From contig NZ_CP107780.1 in the NCBI RefSeq assembly GCF_036345175.1, positions 3,534,001 through 3,598,000 on the forward strand: DNA of 64,000 nt, read 5' to 3'. Positions 16,462-25,023 of this stretch are shown here, in pieces. The notes beneath the pieces are model-generated. The model had not been told where the DNA came from. It searched no databases and saw nothing but the letters and a program-made list of their open reading frames with translations. Each line of letters starts with the position of its first letter. The stretch's first letter is position 1. The DNA is from Streptomyces sp. NBC_00576 (lineage in GTDB: Bacteria > Actinomycetota > Actinomycetes > Streptomycetales > Streptomycetaceae). Position numbers and translations under genes: made by a program.

Positions 16462-17541
16462 TCATGACGTCAGCCAGGCCCGCAGTCGTTCCTCGCCCGC
16501 CAGAATCTTTGCGGTTTCTACCCGTTCGTCCCGCTTGTGCGCCAAGTGCGGGTTTCCCGGGCCGTAGTTGACCGCGGGGATGCCGAGCGCGCTGAAGCGG
16601 GACACGTCCGTCCAGCCGTACTTGGGCTGCGGAGTGCCGCCGACCGCCTCGATGAAGGCCGCCGCCGCGGGGTGCGAGAGGCCGGGGAGGGCGGCGCCGC
16701 TGTGGTCGTCGACGACGAACTCCGTGACTCCGCAGTCCGCGAACACCTCCCGTACGTGCGCGAGGGCCTCCGCTTCCGAACGGTCGGGCGCGTAACGGAA
16801 GTTGACCGTCACCACACACTCGTCGGGGATGACGTTGCCCGCCACTCCACCCCCGATGCCGACCGCGTTCAGCCCCTCCCGGTACTCCAGTCCGTCGATC
16901 ACCGGGTAACGCGGCTTGTACGAGGCCAGTTTCGCCAGGATCGGGGCCGCCGCGTGGATCGCGTTGGAGCCCATCCAGCTGCGCGCCGAGTGGGCCCGCT
17001 CCCCCGCCGTCTTCAGCAGCACCCTCAGCGTGCCCTGACAGCCGCCCTCCACCTGGCCGTCGGACGGCTCAAGCAGCACCGCGAAGTCGCCCGCCAGCCA
17101 ATCCGGGTGCGCCTCGGCCACATGCCTGAGGCCGTTCAGCTCGGCCGCGACCTCTTCCTGGTCGTAGAAGATGAATGTCAGGTCCCTGTTCGGTGCCGTC
17201 ACCGTGGCCGCGATCCGCAGCTGCACCGCGACCCCCGACTTCATGTCGCATGTGCCGCAGCCCCACAGGACCCCGTCCTCGTCCAGCCGCGAGGGGACGT
17301 TGTCGGCGATCGGGACCGTGTCGATGTGGCCGGCCAGGATCACGCGTTCCGCGCGGCCCAGGTTCGTCCGGGCGACGACGTTGTTCCCGTACCGCTCGAC
17401 CACGAGGTGCGGAAGGGCACGCAGGGCGGTCTCGATCGCGTCCGCGAGCGGCTTCTCGCTGCCGCTCTCCGAGGGAAAGTCGACGAGCCACGCGGTCAGA
17501 AGGGCGGCGTCCAACGAGAGGTCAAGCGGGGTATCGGCCAT
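16462..17541 (-). CDS. dapE: succinyl-diaminopimelate desuccinylase
   Basis: A 359-residue M20 metallopeptidase. Metal ligands are in 'ILAGHIDTVP' (His, with Asp two residues on), 'GCGTCDMKSG' (Asp), 'YDQEEV' (the catalytic Glu and a metal Glu) and the C-terminal 'GNPHLAHKRDERV' (His). It makes LL-diaminopimelate from its N-succinyl form in lysine and peptidoglycan synthesis. The partner aminotransferase dapC is encoded at 19523-20617. dapD, next to dapE in mycobacteria, is absent here. The start at 17541 precedes 'MADTPLDLSLD'. Confidence 0.94.
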   Translation of the reverse strand: MADTPLDLSLDAALLTAWLVDFPSESGSEKPLADAIETALRALPHLVVERYGNNVVARTNLGRAERVILAGHIDTVPIADNVPSRLDEDGVLWGCGTCDMKSGVAVQLRIAATVTAPNRDLTFIFYDQEEVAAELNGLRHVAEAHPDWLAGDFAVLLEPSDGQVEGGCQGTLRVLLKTAGERAHSARSWMGSNAIHAAAPILAKLASYKPRYPVIDGLEYREGLNAVGIGGGVAGNVIPDECVVTVNFRYAPDRSEAEALAHVREVFADCGVTEFVVDDHSGAALPGLSHPAAAAFIEAVGGTPQPKYGWTDVSRFSALGIPAVNYGPGNPHLAHKRDERVETAKILAGEERLRAWLTS

Positions 17542-17682
17542 GCCGACGACCCTAACGCGCCGCCCCACCGCACATCATTCCGCTGCCCCGCAAACCACTT
17601 CACACCACCCCTTCACCTCCTTCCGGCCACCCCCTCACCCGCCACTGAAGCCGCACTCCCTACTCTCCAGTACCTTGTACGA

Positions 17683-18669
17683 ATGCCGGAGTCGTCTGCC
17701 ACCTACACGCGTCGCGGCCGCCCCCTCCGCCGTGGGGCGTCCTTCCTGGTCCTGCTCGCCGTCGCGGGCTATCTCGCGGTGCAGTACGTCACTGGCGGCA
17801 CCGGGAAACCCGCCTGCGAGGTCGTCTCGGCCGACGGCGACGGAGCCGCGTACGAGTTCACCCCCGAGCAGGCGGTCAACGCGGCGACGATCACCGCGGT
17901 CGGTACCGCGCGTGGGCTGCCCGAACGTGCCGTCGCCATCGCGCTGGCGACCGCCCTCCAGGAGTCGGGGCTGCGCAACATCACCCATGGCGACCGGGAT
18001 TCACTGGGCCTGTTCCAGCAACGCCCCTCACAGGGCTGGGGAACGGCGAAGGAGATCCAGGACCCGACCTACTCGGCGGGCGAGTTCTACGACCATCTCG
18101 TCAAGGTCTCCGACTACTCACGCCTCCCCCTCACCGTGGCCGCGCAGCGCGTCCAGCGCAGCGGCTATCCGCAGGCATACGCGAAGCACGAGCCGGACGC
18201 CGTGCTGCTGGCGGCGGCCCTGACCGGGCGCGCGGCGGCCACCCTGACCTGCGAGGGCCGCCCGAGCGACACCCCGACCGGCGGTCCGGAGGCCGTACGG
18301 GCGGCGCTCGTACGGGACTTCGGCCGCGATGTGCTCGCCGTGGCCGGTGCGGAGGTGGGCCGCAAGGCAGCCGCCCCCTCGCCCTCCCCCACCACGACGA
18401 CGGCCGCCGAGGGGCGGACCGTGACGATTCCCGTGCCCTCGGGCACCGGCAAGGCCGCCGGGTCGACGGTCCGGCAGCACGGCTGGCAGCTGGCGCACTG
18501 GGCGGTGGCCAACGCCTCCGCGCTGCACATCGAGAACGTCTCGTACGCGGGGCGGCGATGGACGGCCGGTAACACCGACAGCCAGTGGCGCCCGGTCGGC
18601 ACGGAGAACGGCCCGGTCAAGGGCACAGGTGAGGGCACGGACGTGGTCCGTATCGTCACCGCGCAGTAG
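17683..18669 (+). CDS. membrane-anchored lysozyme/transglycosylase-like protein
   Basis: 328 residues. A short basic N terminus and a membrane helix at about 20-38 are followed by an extracytoplasmic domain of lysozyme-like pattern: 'AIALATALQESGLRNI' with a candidate catalytic Glu, then 'DSLGLFQQRPSQGWGTAKEI'. Homologues in Streptomyces are often mislabelled heavy metal transporter. A Thr/Ser/Pro linker leads to a C-terminal domain ('HGWQLAHWAVANASALHIENVSY') also found in cell-wall hydrolase-like proteins. It may trim peptidoglycan; activity is inferred. It is divergent from dapE. Confidence 0.75.
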   Translation: MPESSATYTRRGRPLRRGASFLVLLAVAGYLAVQYVTGGTGKPACEVVSADGDGAAYEFTPEQAVNAATITAVGTARGLPERAVAIALATALQESGLRNITHGDRDSLGLFQQRPSQGWGTAKEIQDPTYSAGEFYDHLVKVSDYSRLPLTVAAQRVQRSGYPQAYAKHEPDAVLLAAALTGRAAATLTCEGRPSDTPTGGPEAVRAALVRDFGRDVLAVAGAEVGRKAAAPSPSPTTTTAAEGRTVTIPVPSGTGKAAGSTVRQHGWQLAHWAVANASALHIENVSYAGRRWTAGNTDSQWRPVGTENGPVKGTGEGTDVVRIVTAQ

Positions 18670-18846
18670 TACGAACAGGAGTACGGGACGTCACTCGCGA
18701 GGGTTACTCCTGGCGGGTCCCGGTGTAAGTCTGCGCGGGTTTTCGCCGAGTCACTCCCACATCCGCGCACTGTCCGCCAGAACCCTTGCGAACAAAGGGC
18801 TGCAACCCGTCACAAGGATTCACCCGACTTTCGGACCGGGTGCCCT

Positions 18847-18874
18847 TTGCCCGTTTTTATCCGCAGCCGATAAT
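18847..18874 (+). promoter_or_regulatory. candidate promoter for the small secreted protein
   Basis: TTGCCC at 18847-18852, 16 bases, GATAAT at 18869-18874. It fits a housekeeping-type promoter and lies about 115 bases before the ATG at 18989. The whole gap 18670-18988 (319 bases) is comparatively A/T-rich and contains no gene that I can support. Confidence 0.45.
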
Positions 18875-18988
18875 GCGACGCATTGCCAATTCTTTACATT
18901 GCGGCGCCGCAACCTTCAGGGGGCTTCGAGCGGTAGTCACTGCGTCCGAGTCCGGACGATCAACAGTCAACCGACACTCAGGAGCATC

Positions 18989-19441
18989 ATGTCCCTCCCC
19001 CTGACCCGCCGGATCGCCCGTGCAGCGCTGCTCGTAGCGGCGGGAGCGGCAGCCGGGGTCGGTGCGGCCGGCGCCGCCAGCGCGGCCCCCGCAGGTCTGC
19101 CGGCCACCCCGAACCTCGGCGGCCTGACCGCCCTGGACGGGGCGAACGTGGGCAACACCGTCGATGGTGCGGCTCAGAACGTTTCCGGGCTCGCGGGCCA
19201 AACCGGTGGCGACGCGGTCAAGAAGTCCGTGCCGACAGCGGCCAAGACCGGCGGCAAGGTCGCCAAGAAGGCCACGCCCGCCGCGCAAAAGACGGCCGGC
19301 GGAGCGACGGGCGACGCCGGCGCCCTCCTCGGCGACACCGCGGAGACCGCCACGAAGGGCGGCCTGCCCACGGACGCGCTCCCCACGAAGGGCCTGCCGG
19401 GCGCCGGCCAGCTGCCCCTGCAGGGTCTGCCGCTGGGCTGA
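18989..19441 (+). CDS. small secreted protein, 150 aa
   Basis: A classical Sec signal peptide ('SLPLTRRIARAALLVAAGAA' then an ASA cleavage region near residue 34) leads to a mature part of about 115 residues. The mature part is low complexity: Gly, Ala, Thr and Lys repeats with 'KKSVPTAAKTGGKVAKKATP', and a tail of 'TKGLPGAG..LPLQGLPLG' units. No enzyme motif is visible. AGGAG precedes the ATG. Proteins of this make-up are common in the Streptomyces secretome and may bind the wall through their basic repeats (inference). A strong terminator follows. Confidence 0.8.
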   Translation: MSLPLTRRIARAALLVAAGAAAGVGAAGAASAAPAGLPATPNLGGLTALDGANVGNTVDGAAQNVSGLAGQTGGDAVKKSVPTAAKTGGKVAKKATPAAQKTAGGATGDAGALLGDTAETATKGGLPTDALPTKGLPGAGQLPLQGLPLG

Positions 19442-19467
19442 CCCGAGCAGCGGTGACCAGGTGATGG

Positions 19468-19502
19468 CGGAGGGGCCCGGGGATCTTCCCCGGGCCCCTC
19501 CG
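19468..19502. terminator. bidirectional terminator
   Basis: A 16-bp perfect stem (CGGAGGGGCCCGGGGA with TCCCCGGGCCCCTCCG) and a 3-base loop. It lies between the secreted-protein gene and the convergent dapC. Confidence 0.88.
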
Positions 19503-19522
19503 TCGTACTGACTACAGGGTGA

Positions 19523-20617
19523 CTACAGGCGGGCGACCGCCGCCGCCACCCGCTCGTCCGTCGCCGTCAGAGCCACGCGGACGAACGTCTCACCCGCGGT
19601 GCCGTAGAAGTCGCCCGGCGCCACCAGGATGCCCAGGTCGGCGAGGTGGGCGACGGTGTCCCAGCAGGACTCCTCGCGGGTGGCCCACAGGTAGAGACTG
19701 GCCTCGCTGTGCTCGATCCGGAAGCCGTGCCGCACCAGGGCCTCGCGCAGGGCCGTACGACGGGCCAGGTACCGTTCGCGCTGCTCGCGCACATGCGTGT
19801 CGTCGCCGAGCGCGGCCACGACCGCCGCCTGGGTGGGCGCCGAGGTCATCATGCCGCCGTGCTTGCGGATCTGCAGCAGCGGGCCGAGGACCTCAGGGTC
19901 ACCGGCGAGGAAGGCGGCGCGGTAGCCGGCGAGGTTGGAGCGCTTGGAGAGGGAGTGGACGGACACGATCCCCTCGTACGAGCCGCCGCACACGTCCGGG
20001 TGGAGTACGGAGACCGGGTCGGCCTCCCAGCCCAGCTCGATGTAGCACTCGTCGGAGAAGATCAGCACACCGTGCTCGCGGGCCCAGGCGACCGTCCTGG
20101 TCAGCTCCTCCTTGCTCAGCACCCGGCCCGTGGGGTTCGAGGGCGAGTTGAGCCAGAGGAGCTTGAGGTCGGTGGGGCCCAGGTCCGTCGTCGGGTCGTC
20201 GTAGACCTCGTACTCGGCGCGGGCCAGGCGGGCGCCCACCTCGTACGTCGGGTAGGCCAGGCGCGGGTAGGCGACCTTGTCGCCAGGGCCCAGGCCCAGC
20301 TGGGTCGGGAGCCAGGCGACGAGTTCCTTGGAGCCGACGATCGGCAGGACGTGGCGGTGGGTGACGTCCCGGGCGCCGAGTCGTCGTTCGACCCAGGCGG
20401 TCAGCGCGTCGCGTAGTTCCGGCGTGCCCCAGACGGTCGGATAGCCCGGGGAGTCGGCCGCGGCGACCAGCGCTTTCTGGATCAGCTCGGGGACCGGGTC
20501 GACCGGCGTGCCGACCGACAGGTCGACGATGCCGTCCGGGTGCGCGGCAGCCGTCTTCTTGTACGGCTCCAGCTTGTCCCAGGGGAAGGTGGGGAGGCGG
20601 TCGGAGACTGCGGACAC
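19523..20617 (-). CDS. dapC: succinyldiaminopimelate aminotransferase
   Basis: A 364-residue class I/II PLP aminotransferase. 'LWLNSPSNPTGRVLS' and 'LIFSDECYIELGW' line the cofactor, and the Schiff-base lysine is in 'SVHSLSKRSNLAGYR'. It transaminates N-succinyl-2-amino-6-ketopimelate in the DAP pathway, one step before DapE. The GTG at 20617 (VSAVSDRLPTFPWDKL) is chosen from family alignment memory; the ATG 84 bases upstream would add an atypical stretch overlapping the hairpin region. The order fdxA-dapC matches Rv1177-Rv1178. Confidence 0.92.
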   Translation of the reverse strand: MSAVSDRLPTFPWDKLEPYKKTAAAHPDGIVDLSVGTPVDPVPELIQKALVAAADSPGYPTVWGTPELRDALTAWVERRLGARDVTHRHVLPIVGSKELVAWLPTQLGLGPGDKVAYPRLAYPTYEVGARLARAEYEVYDDPTTDLGPTDLKLLWLNSPSNPTGRVLSKEELTRTVAWAREHGVLIFSDECYIELGWEADPVSVLHPDVCGGSYEGIVSVHSLSKRSNLAGYRAAFLAGDPEVLGPLLQIRKHGGMMTSAPTQAAVVAALGDDTHVREQRERYLARRTALREALVRHGFRIEHSEASLYLWATREESCWDTVAHLADLGILVAPGDFYGTAGETFVRVALTATDERVAAAVARL

Positions 20618-20670
20618 GGGATCTGGCTCACTTTCAAGTACGAAGTGCGTGCGTACATGCGTACGCCAAA

Positions 20671-20729
20671 CGCCTCGGTCCCGTACGGCGGTCAAGATCA
20701 AGATGATCAGGCCGTACGGGACCGAGGCG
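20671..20729. terminator. 19-bp hairpin between fdxA and dapC
   Basis: CGCCTCGGTCCCGTACGGC at 20671-20689 pairs perfectly with 20711-20729 around a 21-base loop. It is 24 bases after the fdxA stop and upstream of dapC, so it probably terminates or attenuates fdxA transcription before dapC. Confidence 0.75.
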
Positions 20730-20752
20730 GCGCAGGCTCTGCGGGCCGCCGG

Positions 20753-21073
20753 TCAGCCGTTCTGCGGCGGCAGCGCGGCGATGAAGGGGTGATCGCGCTC
20801 GATCAGTCCCAGCTTGCTGGCGCCGCCGGGCGAGCCGAGCTCGTCGAAGAACTCGACGTTCGCCTTGTAGTAGTCCTTCCACTCCTCCGGAGTGTCGTCC
20901 TCGTAGAAGATCGCCTCGACCGGGCAGACCGGCTCACAGGCTCCACAGTCGACGCATTCGTCCGGGTGGATGTACAAGGACCGGGAGCCCTCGTAGATGC
21001 AGTCGACCGGGCACTCCTCGATGCACGCCTTGTCCTTGACGTCGACACAAGGCTGCGCGATGACGTAGGTCAC
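20753..21073 (-). CDS. fdxA: 7Fe ferredoxin
   Basis: 106 residues with the pattern of [3Fe-4S][4Fe-4S] seven-iron ferredoxins: C9, C17 and C21 in 'QPCVDVKDKACIEECPVDC', then 'CVDCGACEPVCPVEAI' for the second cluster. The C-terminal 50 residues ('WKDYYKANVEFFDELGSPGG') are typical of the actinobacterial FdxA/FdxC type. It is a cytoplasmic electron carrier for partners such as cytochromes P450. The GTG at 21073 is preceded by GAGGAGGAAC. The gene carries its own strong ribosome-binding site and a terminator. Confidence 0.95.
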   Translation of the reverse strand: MTYVIAQPCVDVKDKACIEECPVDCIYEGSRSLYIHPDECVDCGACEPVCPVEAIFYEDDTPEEWKDYYKANVEFFDELGSPGGASKLGLIERDHPFIAALPPQNG

Positions 21074-21214
21074 GCTGTCGTTCCTCCTCGATAGGGCGCT
21101 GGCGAGCCGTCTACAGGCTCCGCCACCTGGCGCGCGGGAGCGCGGCGTCGTCGATGCCCGCCTCTAGTATCTCCGTTCCCGGGCATGATCCATACAGGAG
21201 GGGTGAACTGACCT

Positions 21215-22216
21215 GTGGAAATCTCTGCGGCCGGCCGTCTCAAGGTCCGCATCACCGCTGCTGACGTGGGCAAACGTGTCTCTGTTCGACGGCTGAACGA
21301 AGAAGCTCCGGGTAGTGAGAAGTTCACCGACACGGTCGGTGTTCTCACATCATGGGACGAAGACGCCGGTGTGCTTCTGATCACACGGCGGGACGGCGAG
21401 CGCGTCCGGGTGGCGGAAGCGTCCCTGGTGGCGGGCAAGGTCGTCCCGGCGGCCCCCGCCCGCCGCCGGGGTCCCGCCGCCTCGTACGAGGAGCTGGCGC
21501 GGGTCTCCGCGCGGTCCTGGCAGCCGGTGGAGAGCGAGCGGCTGGGCGAGTGGGAGCTGCGGGCGGCCTCCGGGTTCACCCGGCGGGCCAACTCGGTGCT
21601 GCCGGTCGGAGACCCCGGCCTCCCCCTCGACGAGGCGCTGACCGTCGTACGGCGCTGGTACGGCGAGCGCGGCCTGCCCGCCTACGTCCAGACCGCCACC
21701 GGCGCCGAGGGCACGCAGGAGCTGCTGTGCGCGCAGCTGGAGGCGCGCGGGTGGACGCGTGAGGTGACGGCCGAGCTGTGGGTCGGGGGGCTGGCGCCCG
21801 TGGCCGACCTGGGCACGGACACGGCGGAGGTCGTGCTGTCCCGGGAGGCCGATGAGGCATGGCTCTCGCGGTATCAGCGCAAGGGTGTGAGCGACGTGGC
21901 ACTGGCGGTGCTGGGGAGCGGGCCGTCGGTGTGGTTCGCGACCGTGCCGGGCGGTGAGGGTGAGGCTCCCGCCGCGATCGGGCGGTGTGTCGTGGACGGG
22001 CGGTGGGCCGGGTTCGGCGCGGTCGAGGTGGACCCCGGCCGGCGGCGGCAGGGGCTGGCCACTGCTGTCATGGCCGCGTTGGCCGGGCGGGCGCTGGAGG
22101 AGGGGGCGTCGGCTGCCTGGCTTCAGGTGGAGGCAGACAACTCGGGGGCGCGTGCTCTGTACGCCGCGATGGGGTTCGGAGCGCATCACTCCTACCATCA
22201 CTATCGATCGGCGTGA
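21215..22216 (+). CDS. GNAT-family N-acetyltransferase, two-domain
   Basis: 333 residues. The first 80 form a small beta domain ('LKVRITAADVGKRVSVRRL', SH3-like) found in actinobacterial GNAT proteins of the Rv0428c type. The C-terminal 100 hold the acetyl-CoA site: 'GFGAVEVDPGRRRQGLATAVM' (Q/R-x-x-G-x-A), then 'WLQVEADNSGARALYAAMGF'. The acceptor is unknown. The GTG at 21215 has AGGAGGGG upstream. It is divergent from fdxA. The transglutaminase-like gene starts 17 bases after its stop, so the two are likely one operon. Confidence 0.88.
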   Translation: MEISAAGRLKVRITAADVGKRVSVRRLNEEAPGSEKFTDTVGVLTSWDEDAGVLLITRRDGERVRVAEASLVAGKVVPAAPARRRGPAASYEELARVSARSWQPVESERLGEWELRAASGFTRRANSVLPVGDPGLPLDEALTVVRRWYGERGLPAYVQTATGAEGTQELLCAQLEARGWTREVTAELWVGGLAPVADLGTDTAEVVLSREADEAWLSRYQRKGVSDVALAVLGSGPSVWFATVPGGEGEAPAAIGRCVVDGRWAGFGAVEVDPGRRRQGLATAVMAALAGRALEEGASAAWLQVEADNSGARALYAAMGFGAHHSYHHYRSA

Positions 22217-22233
22217 GAGGGCACGGGCCTGGT

Positions 22234-23097
22234 ATGCGTTTCCCTCATCCCCCTCCGTATCCGCCGGGGCCCGAACGGTCCGCCGAGCTGCGCAGGCTCT
22301 TCGCCGCCGAGGCGCGTGCCGAGCGGCCCGATCTGACGACGCTGTGTCTGCTGATGGGGGCGGTCGCGGACCGGGCGCTGGACGACGCCGGCGTCGACGC
22401 CGTGCAGATGGAACTCGACCGGCTGGCAGGGAAGTTGCCGTTCCGGCCGGGCGGGCCGCGCTCCTGGGCGACGGCTCTGCACGAACTCCTGGGCGGGCGG
22501 GAGGGGTTCCGTGGCGGCGCCGCCGACTATCAGCGACTGCAGTCGTCGCTGCTGCACGAAGTGCTGGTGCGGCGGCGGGGGTTGCCGATTCTGCTGTCCG
22601 TGGTGTGGATGGAGGTCGCGCGGCGGGCGGGAGCGCCGGTGTACGGGGTCGCGCTGCCGGGGCACTTCGTCGTGGGGTTCGGTCCGGTCGACGAGCAGGT
22701 GCTTGCCGATCCCTTCGACGGGGGGCGGGTGTTGAGCGGGAGTGACGCGGAGTTGCTGGTGGCCGGGGCTACGGGGGAGGCGTTGGATCCGTCGATGCTG
22801 GGGCCCGCGGATCCGTTGGATGTGATGTTGCGGGTGCTGAACAATGTTCGGGCGTGGGGGGCGGCGCGGCCGGAACGGTCGGAAGTGTCTTTGTGGGCGG
22901 TGGAGTTGGCGTTGCTGTTGCCGTCGCATCCGGCTCGGTTGCGGTATGAGCGGGCTCAGCTGCTGGTGCGGCGGGGGGAGTTCGTGGCGGGGGCGGCTGA
23001 GCTCGAGGGGTACGCGGAGGTGGTTTCGACGTTCGACCCGCCGTCGGCCGAGCGGATGCGGGGGCAGGCGCGAGCGGCCCGAGCGCGGCTGAACTGA
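22234..23097 (+). CDS. transglutaminase-like (SirB1/TPR) protein
   Basis: 287 residues of the SirB1-type transglutaminase-like fold: 'LLHEVLVRRRGLPILLSVVWMEVARRAG' and 'GVALPGHFVVGFG', with the usual His in 'PGHFVV' and Asp in 'LADPFDGG'. The position of the catalytic Cys appears to be Ser/Leu, so it may be non-enzymatic. The C-terminal 90 residues are helical repeats. It is cytoplasmic. Codon bias is very G-rich near the end. It shares an operon with the GNAT gene upstream. Confidence 0.82.
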   Translation: MRFPHPPPYPPGPERSAELRRLFAAEARAERPDLTTLCLLMGAVADRALDDAGVDAVQMELDRLAGKLPFRPGGPRSWATALHELLGGREGFRGGAADYQRLQSSLLHEVLVRRRGLPILLSVVWMEVARRAGAPVYGVALPGHFVVGFGPVDEQVLADPFDGGRVLSGSDAELLVAGATGEALDPSMLGPADPLDVMLRVLNNVRAWGAARPERSEVSLWAVELALLLPSHPARLRYERAQLLVRRGEFVAGAAELEGYAEVVSTFDPPSAERMRGQARAARARLN

Positions 23098-23120
23098 GGT
23101 TGCGTTTCGGGTGCGGGTGC

Positions 23121-23190
23121 GCTGTGGCTGGTCGCGCCCACGCGGCGGAGCCGCAAAATAGATACAGCCCCGCGCCCCTGGGGAGTTGCC
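23121..23190. repeat. interspersed repeat with GCGGCGGAGCCGC stem
   Basis: GGCTGGTCGCGCCCACGCGGCGGAGCCGC, then ATAGATACAGCCCCGCGCCCCT. This is a second streptomycete intergenic repeat type, here between the convergent transglutaminase-like and response-regulator genes. The GCGGC/GCCGC part forms a short hairpin. Confidence 0.6.
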
Positions 23191-23236
23191 CGCAGCCCTT
23201 GTTGGTAAGTGAGCCTGCCGTCAGCTCAACGAAAAA

Positions 23237-23854
23237 CTACAACCAGCCCTTTTCCCTCGCTATCCGCACTGCCTCTGTTCTGTTCCGTGCCGTCAGTTTT
23301 TGGATGGCCGTGGAGAGGTAGTTGCGGACCGTGCCCTGGGACAGGTGCAGAGTGGTCGCCAGTTCGGCGTTGGTCGCGCCGTCCGCTGCCGCGCGCAGGA
23401 CCTCGCGTTCGCGGTCCGTCAGGGGGTTGGCGCCGTCCGCCAGCGCGGCTGCCGCCAGCGTGGGGTCGATGACGCGCTCCCCGGCCAGTACCTTGCGTAC
23501 CGCTTCCGCGAGTTGGGCCGCCGGGGCGTCCTTGACCAGGAAGGCGTCCGCGCCGGACTCCATGGCGCTGCGGAGGTAGCCGGGGCGGCCGAAGGTCGTG
23601 AGGACGACCAGTTTCAGGGACGGGAACTCCCGGTGGAGCTGGGCCGCCGCCTCGATGCCCGTGGCGCCCGGCATCTCGATGTCCAGGAGGGCCACGTCCA
23701 GGTCGGCGTGGGCCCGGGCGGCCGGCAACACCTCGTCGCCGCGCGCCACTTGGACCACGACCTCGATGTCGGGTTCCAGGCCGAGCAACGCGGCCAGCGC
23801 CTCGCGGACCATCGACTGGTCCTCCGCCAACAGGACCTTGATCATGCGGGTCAT
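23237..23854 (-). CDS. NarL/LuxR-family response regulator
   Basis: 205 residues. The receiver domain has 'LLAEDQSMVREAL', the phosphoacceptor D58 in 'VALLDIEMPG', Thr in 'VVLTTFGRPGYL' and Lys in 'FLVKDAPAAQL'. The C-terminal LuxR helix-turn-helix contains 'LTDREREVLRAAADGATNAEL' and 'LSQGTVRNYLSTAIQKL'. The ATG at 23854 overlaps the kinase stop as ATGA. It probably controls the ABC exporter genes that precede it in the same unit. An internal ATG at 23845 is an alternative start. Confidence 0.94.
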   Translation of the reverse strand: MTRMIKVLLAEDQSMVREALAALLGLEPDIEVVVQVARGDEVLPAARAHADLDVALLDIEMPGATGIEAAAQLHREFPSLKLVVLTTFGRPGYLRSAMESGADAFLVKDAPAAQLAEAVRKVLAGERVIDPTLAAAALADGANPLTDREREVLRAAADGATNAELATTLHLSQGTVRNYLSTAIQKLTARNRTEAVRIAREKGWL

Positions 23855-25023
23855 GAACCGGATCCTACGTCCGCCGGAGTGGGCGACGGATTCACCGGCA
23901 CCCTTGCCACCAGGCGGAAGCCGTGTTTCATGCGGCCCGCGTCCAGGGAGCCGCCCGCCTTCTCCAGGCGTTCCGCGAGGCCGGTGAGACCGTTCCCGGG
24001 GGCGCCGGCGGAGCCGTTGCCCGAGCCGTCGTCCTCGACCGACAGTTCGAGCACCGGGCCGTCCAGAGTCTGCCGGCTCAGCACCTCCACCGTGCAGCGC
24101 CGGGCCCCGCTGTGCCGTACGACGTTCGTCACGGCCTCGCGCAGCGTCCAGGCGAGGGCGGACTCCGCCTCCTCGTCGACGTCGGTCGGGGCCATGTCCG
24201 AGGGCAGCGCCGCCGTGATGCCCGCTGCCGTCAACGCGACCTGGGCGCCCGCCAGTTCACCGGCCAGCCGGGGCCGACGGTAGCCGCTCACCGCCTCGCG
24301 GACGTCCACCAGTGCCTGGCGGCTCACCTTCTCGATGTCGGCCACTTGCTGGGCCGCCTTCTCGGGGTGGGCGGGGAGCATCCGGCCCGCCAGCTCGCTC
24401 TTCAGGGTGATCAGGGAGAGGGAGTGGCCCAGCAGGTCGTGCAGGTCCCGCGCCAGGCGCAGACGTTCCTCGTTCGCCGCGAGCTGGGCGACCGTGGCCC
24501 GGGCCTCGCGCAACTCGATGGTCGTGCGGACGAGTTGTCGTACCCCCGCCATGGCGGCGCCGCCGAGCAGGGCCGGGATGAGGAGCGAGGCCAGGTAGGA
24601 GTGACCGCCGGGGACCGCCAGCGCGACCGCCGTCATCAGGGCCGACGTGGCGGCGATCGCCCAGCGGGACATCCGGACCGGCAGGGCGGCGCCGGACGCG
24701 GTGGACACGTACACGAACAGGACGAGCCACTCGCGGCCCAGGCTGAGGGCCAGGACGGTCGACTGGGCGGCGAGGACCGCCAGGGAGGCCACCACCAGGC
24801 GGGTCGTCTCGCCGCGGCCCGTACGGAAGACCAGAGCCGCGTACCAGGCCACGAAGGCCACCAGGCCCAGCCAGCCGAGGACCCGCACGCCCGTGCTGTG
24901 GCCGCCGTGGAGGAGGTCGCTGACCGGTGCGCCCAGGTAGACCAGCCAGATGCCGATCCACAGGGACTTCACCAGCCGCCGCTTGGGGGTCGTCGGGCGC
25001 TGCCCGATGCCAACGCTGCTCAC
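23851..25023 (-). CDS. DesK-type sensor histidine kinase
   Basis: 390 residues. About five membrane helices occupy residues 20-165 with little extracellular loop, so the signal is probably read in the membrane. The dimerisation motif is 'RLARDLHDLLGHSLSLITLK' with His near 195. The ATP-binding domain has 'TLREAVTNVVRHSGA' (N box) and 'VEDDGSG..GNGLTGLAERL' (G boxes). The start is the GTG at 25023 (VSSVGIGQ), overlapping the permease stop as GTGA. Kinases of this type next to an ABC-2 exporter often respond to membrane stress or antimicrobials; the signal here is unknown. Confidence 0.92.
   Translation of the reverse strand: MSSVGIGQRPTTPKRRLVKSLWIGIWLVYLGAPVSDLLHGGHSTGVRVLGWLGLVAFVAWYAALVFRTGRGETTRLVVASLAVLAAQSTVLALSLGREWLVLFVYVSTASGAALPVRMSRWAIAATSALMTAVALAVPGGHSYLASLLIPALLGGAAMAGVRQLVRTTIELREARATVAQLAANEERLRLARDLHDLLGHSLSLITLKSELAGRMLPAHPEKAAQQVADIEKVSRQALVDVREAVSGYRRPRLAGELAGAQVALTAAGITAALPSDMAPTDVDEEAESALAWTLREAVTNVVRHSGARRCTVEVLSRQTLDGPVLELSVEDDGSGNGSAGAPGNGLTGLAERLEKAGGSLDAGRMKHGFRLVARVPVNPSPTPADVGSGS

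Noticed and set aside
22234..23097. Active transglutaminase or protease
   Set aside because: The His and Asp positions are visible but I cannot find the Cys in the expected place, so no catalytic function is claimed.
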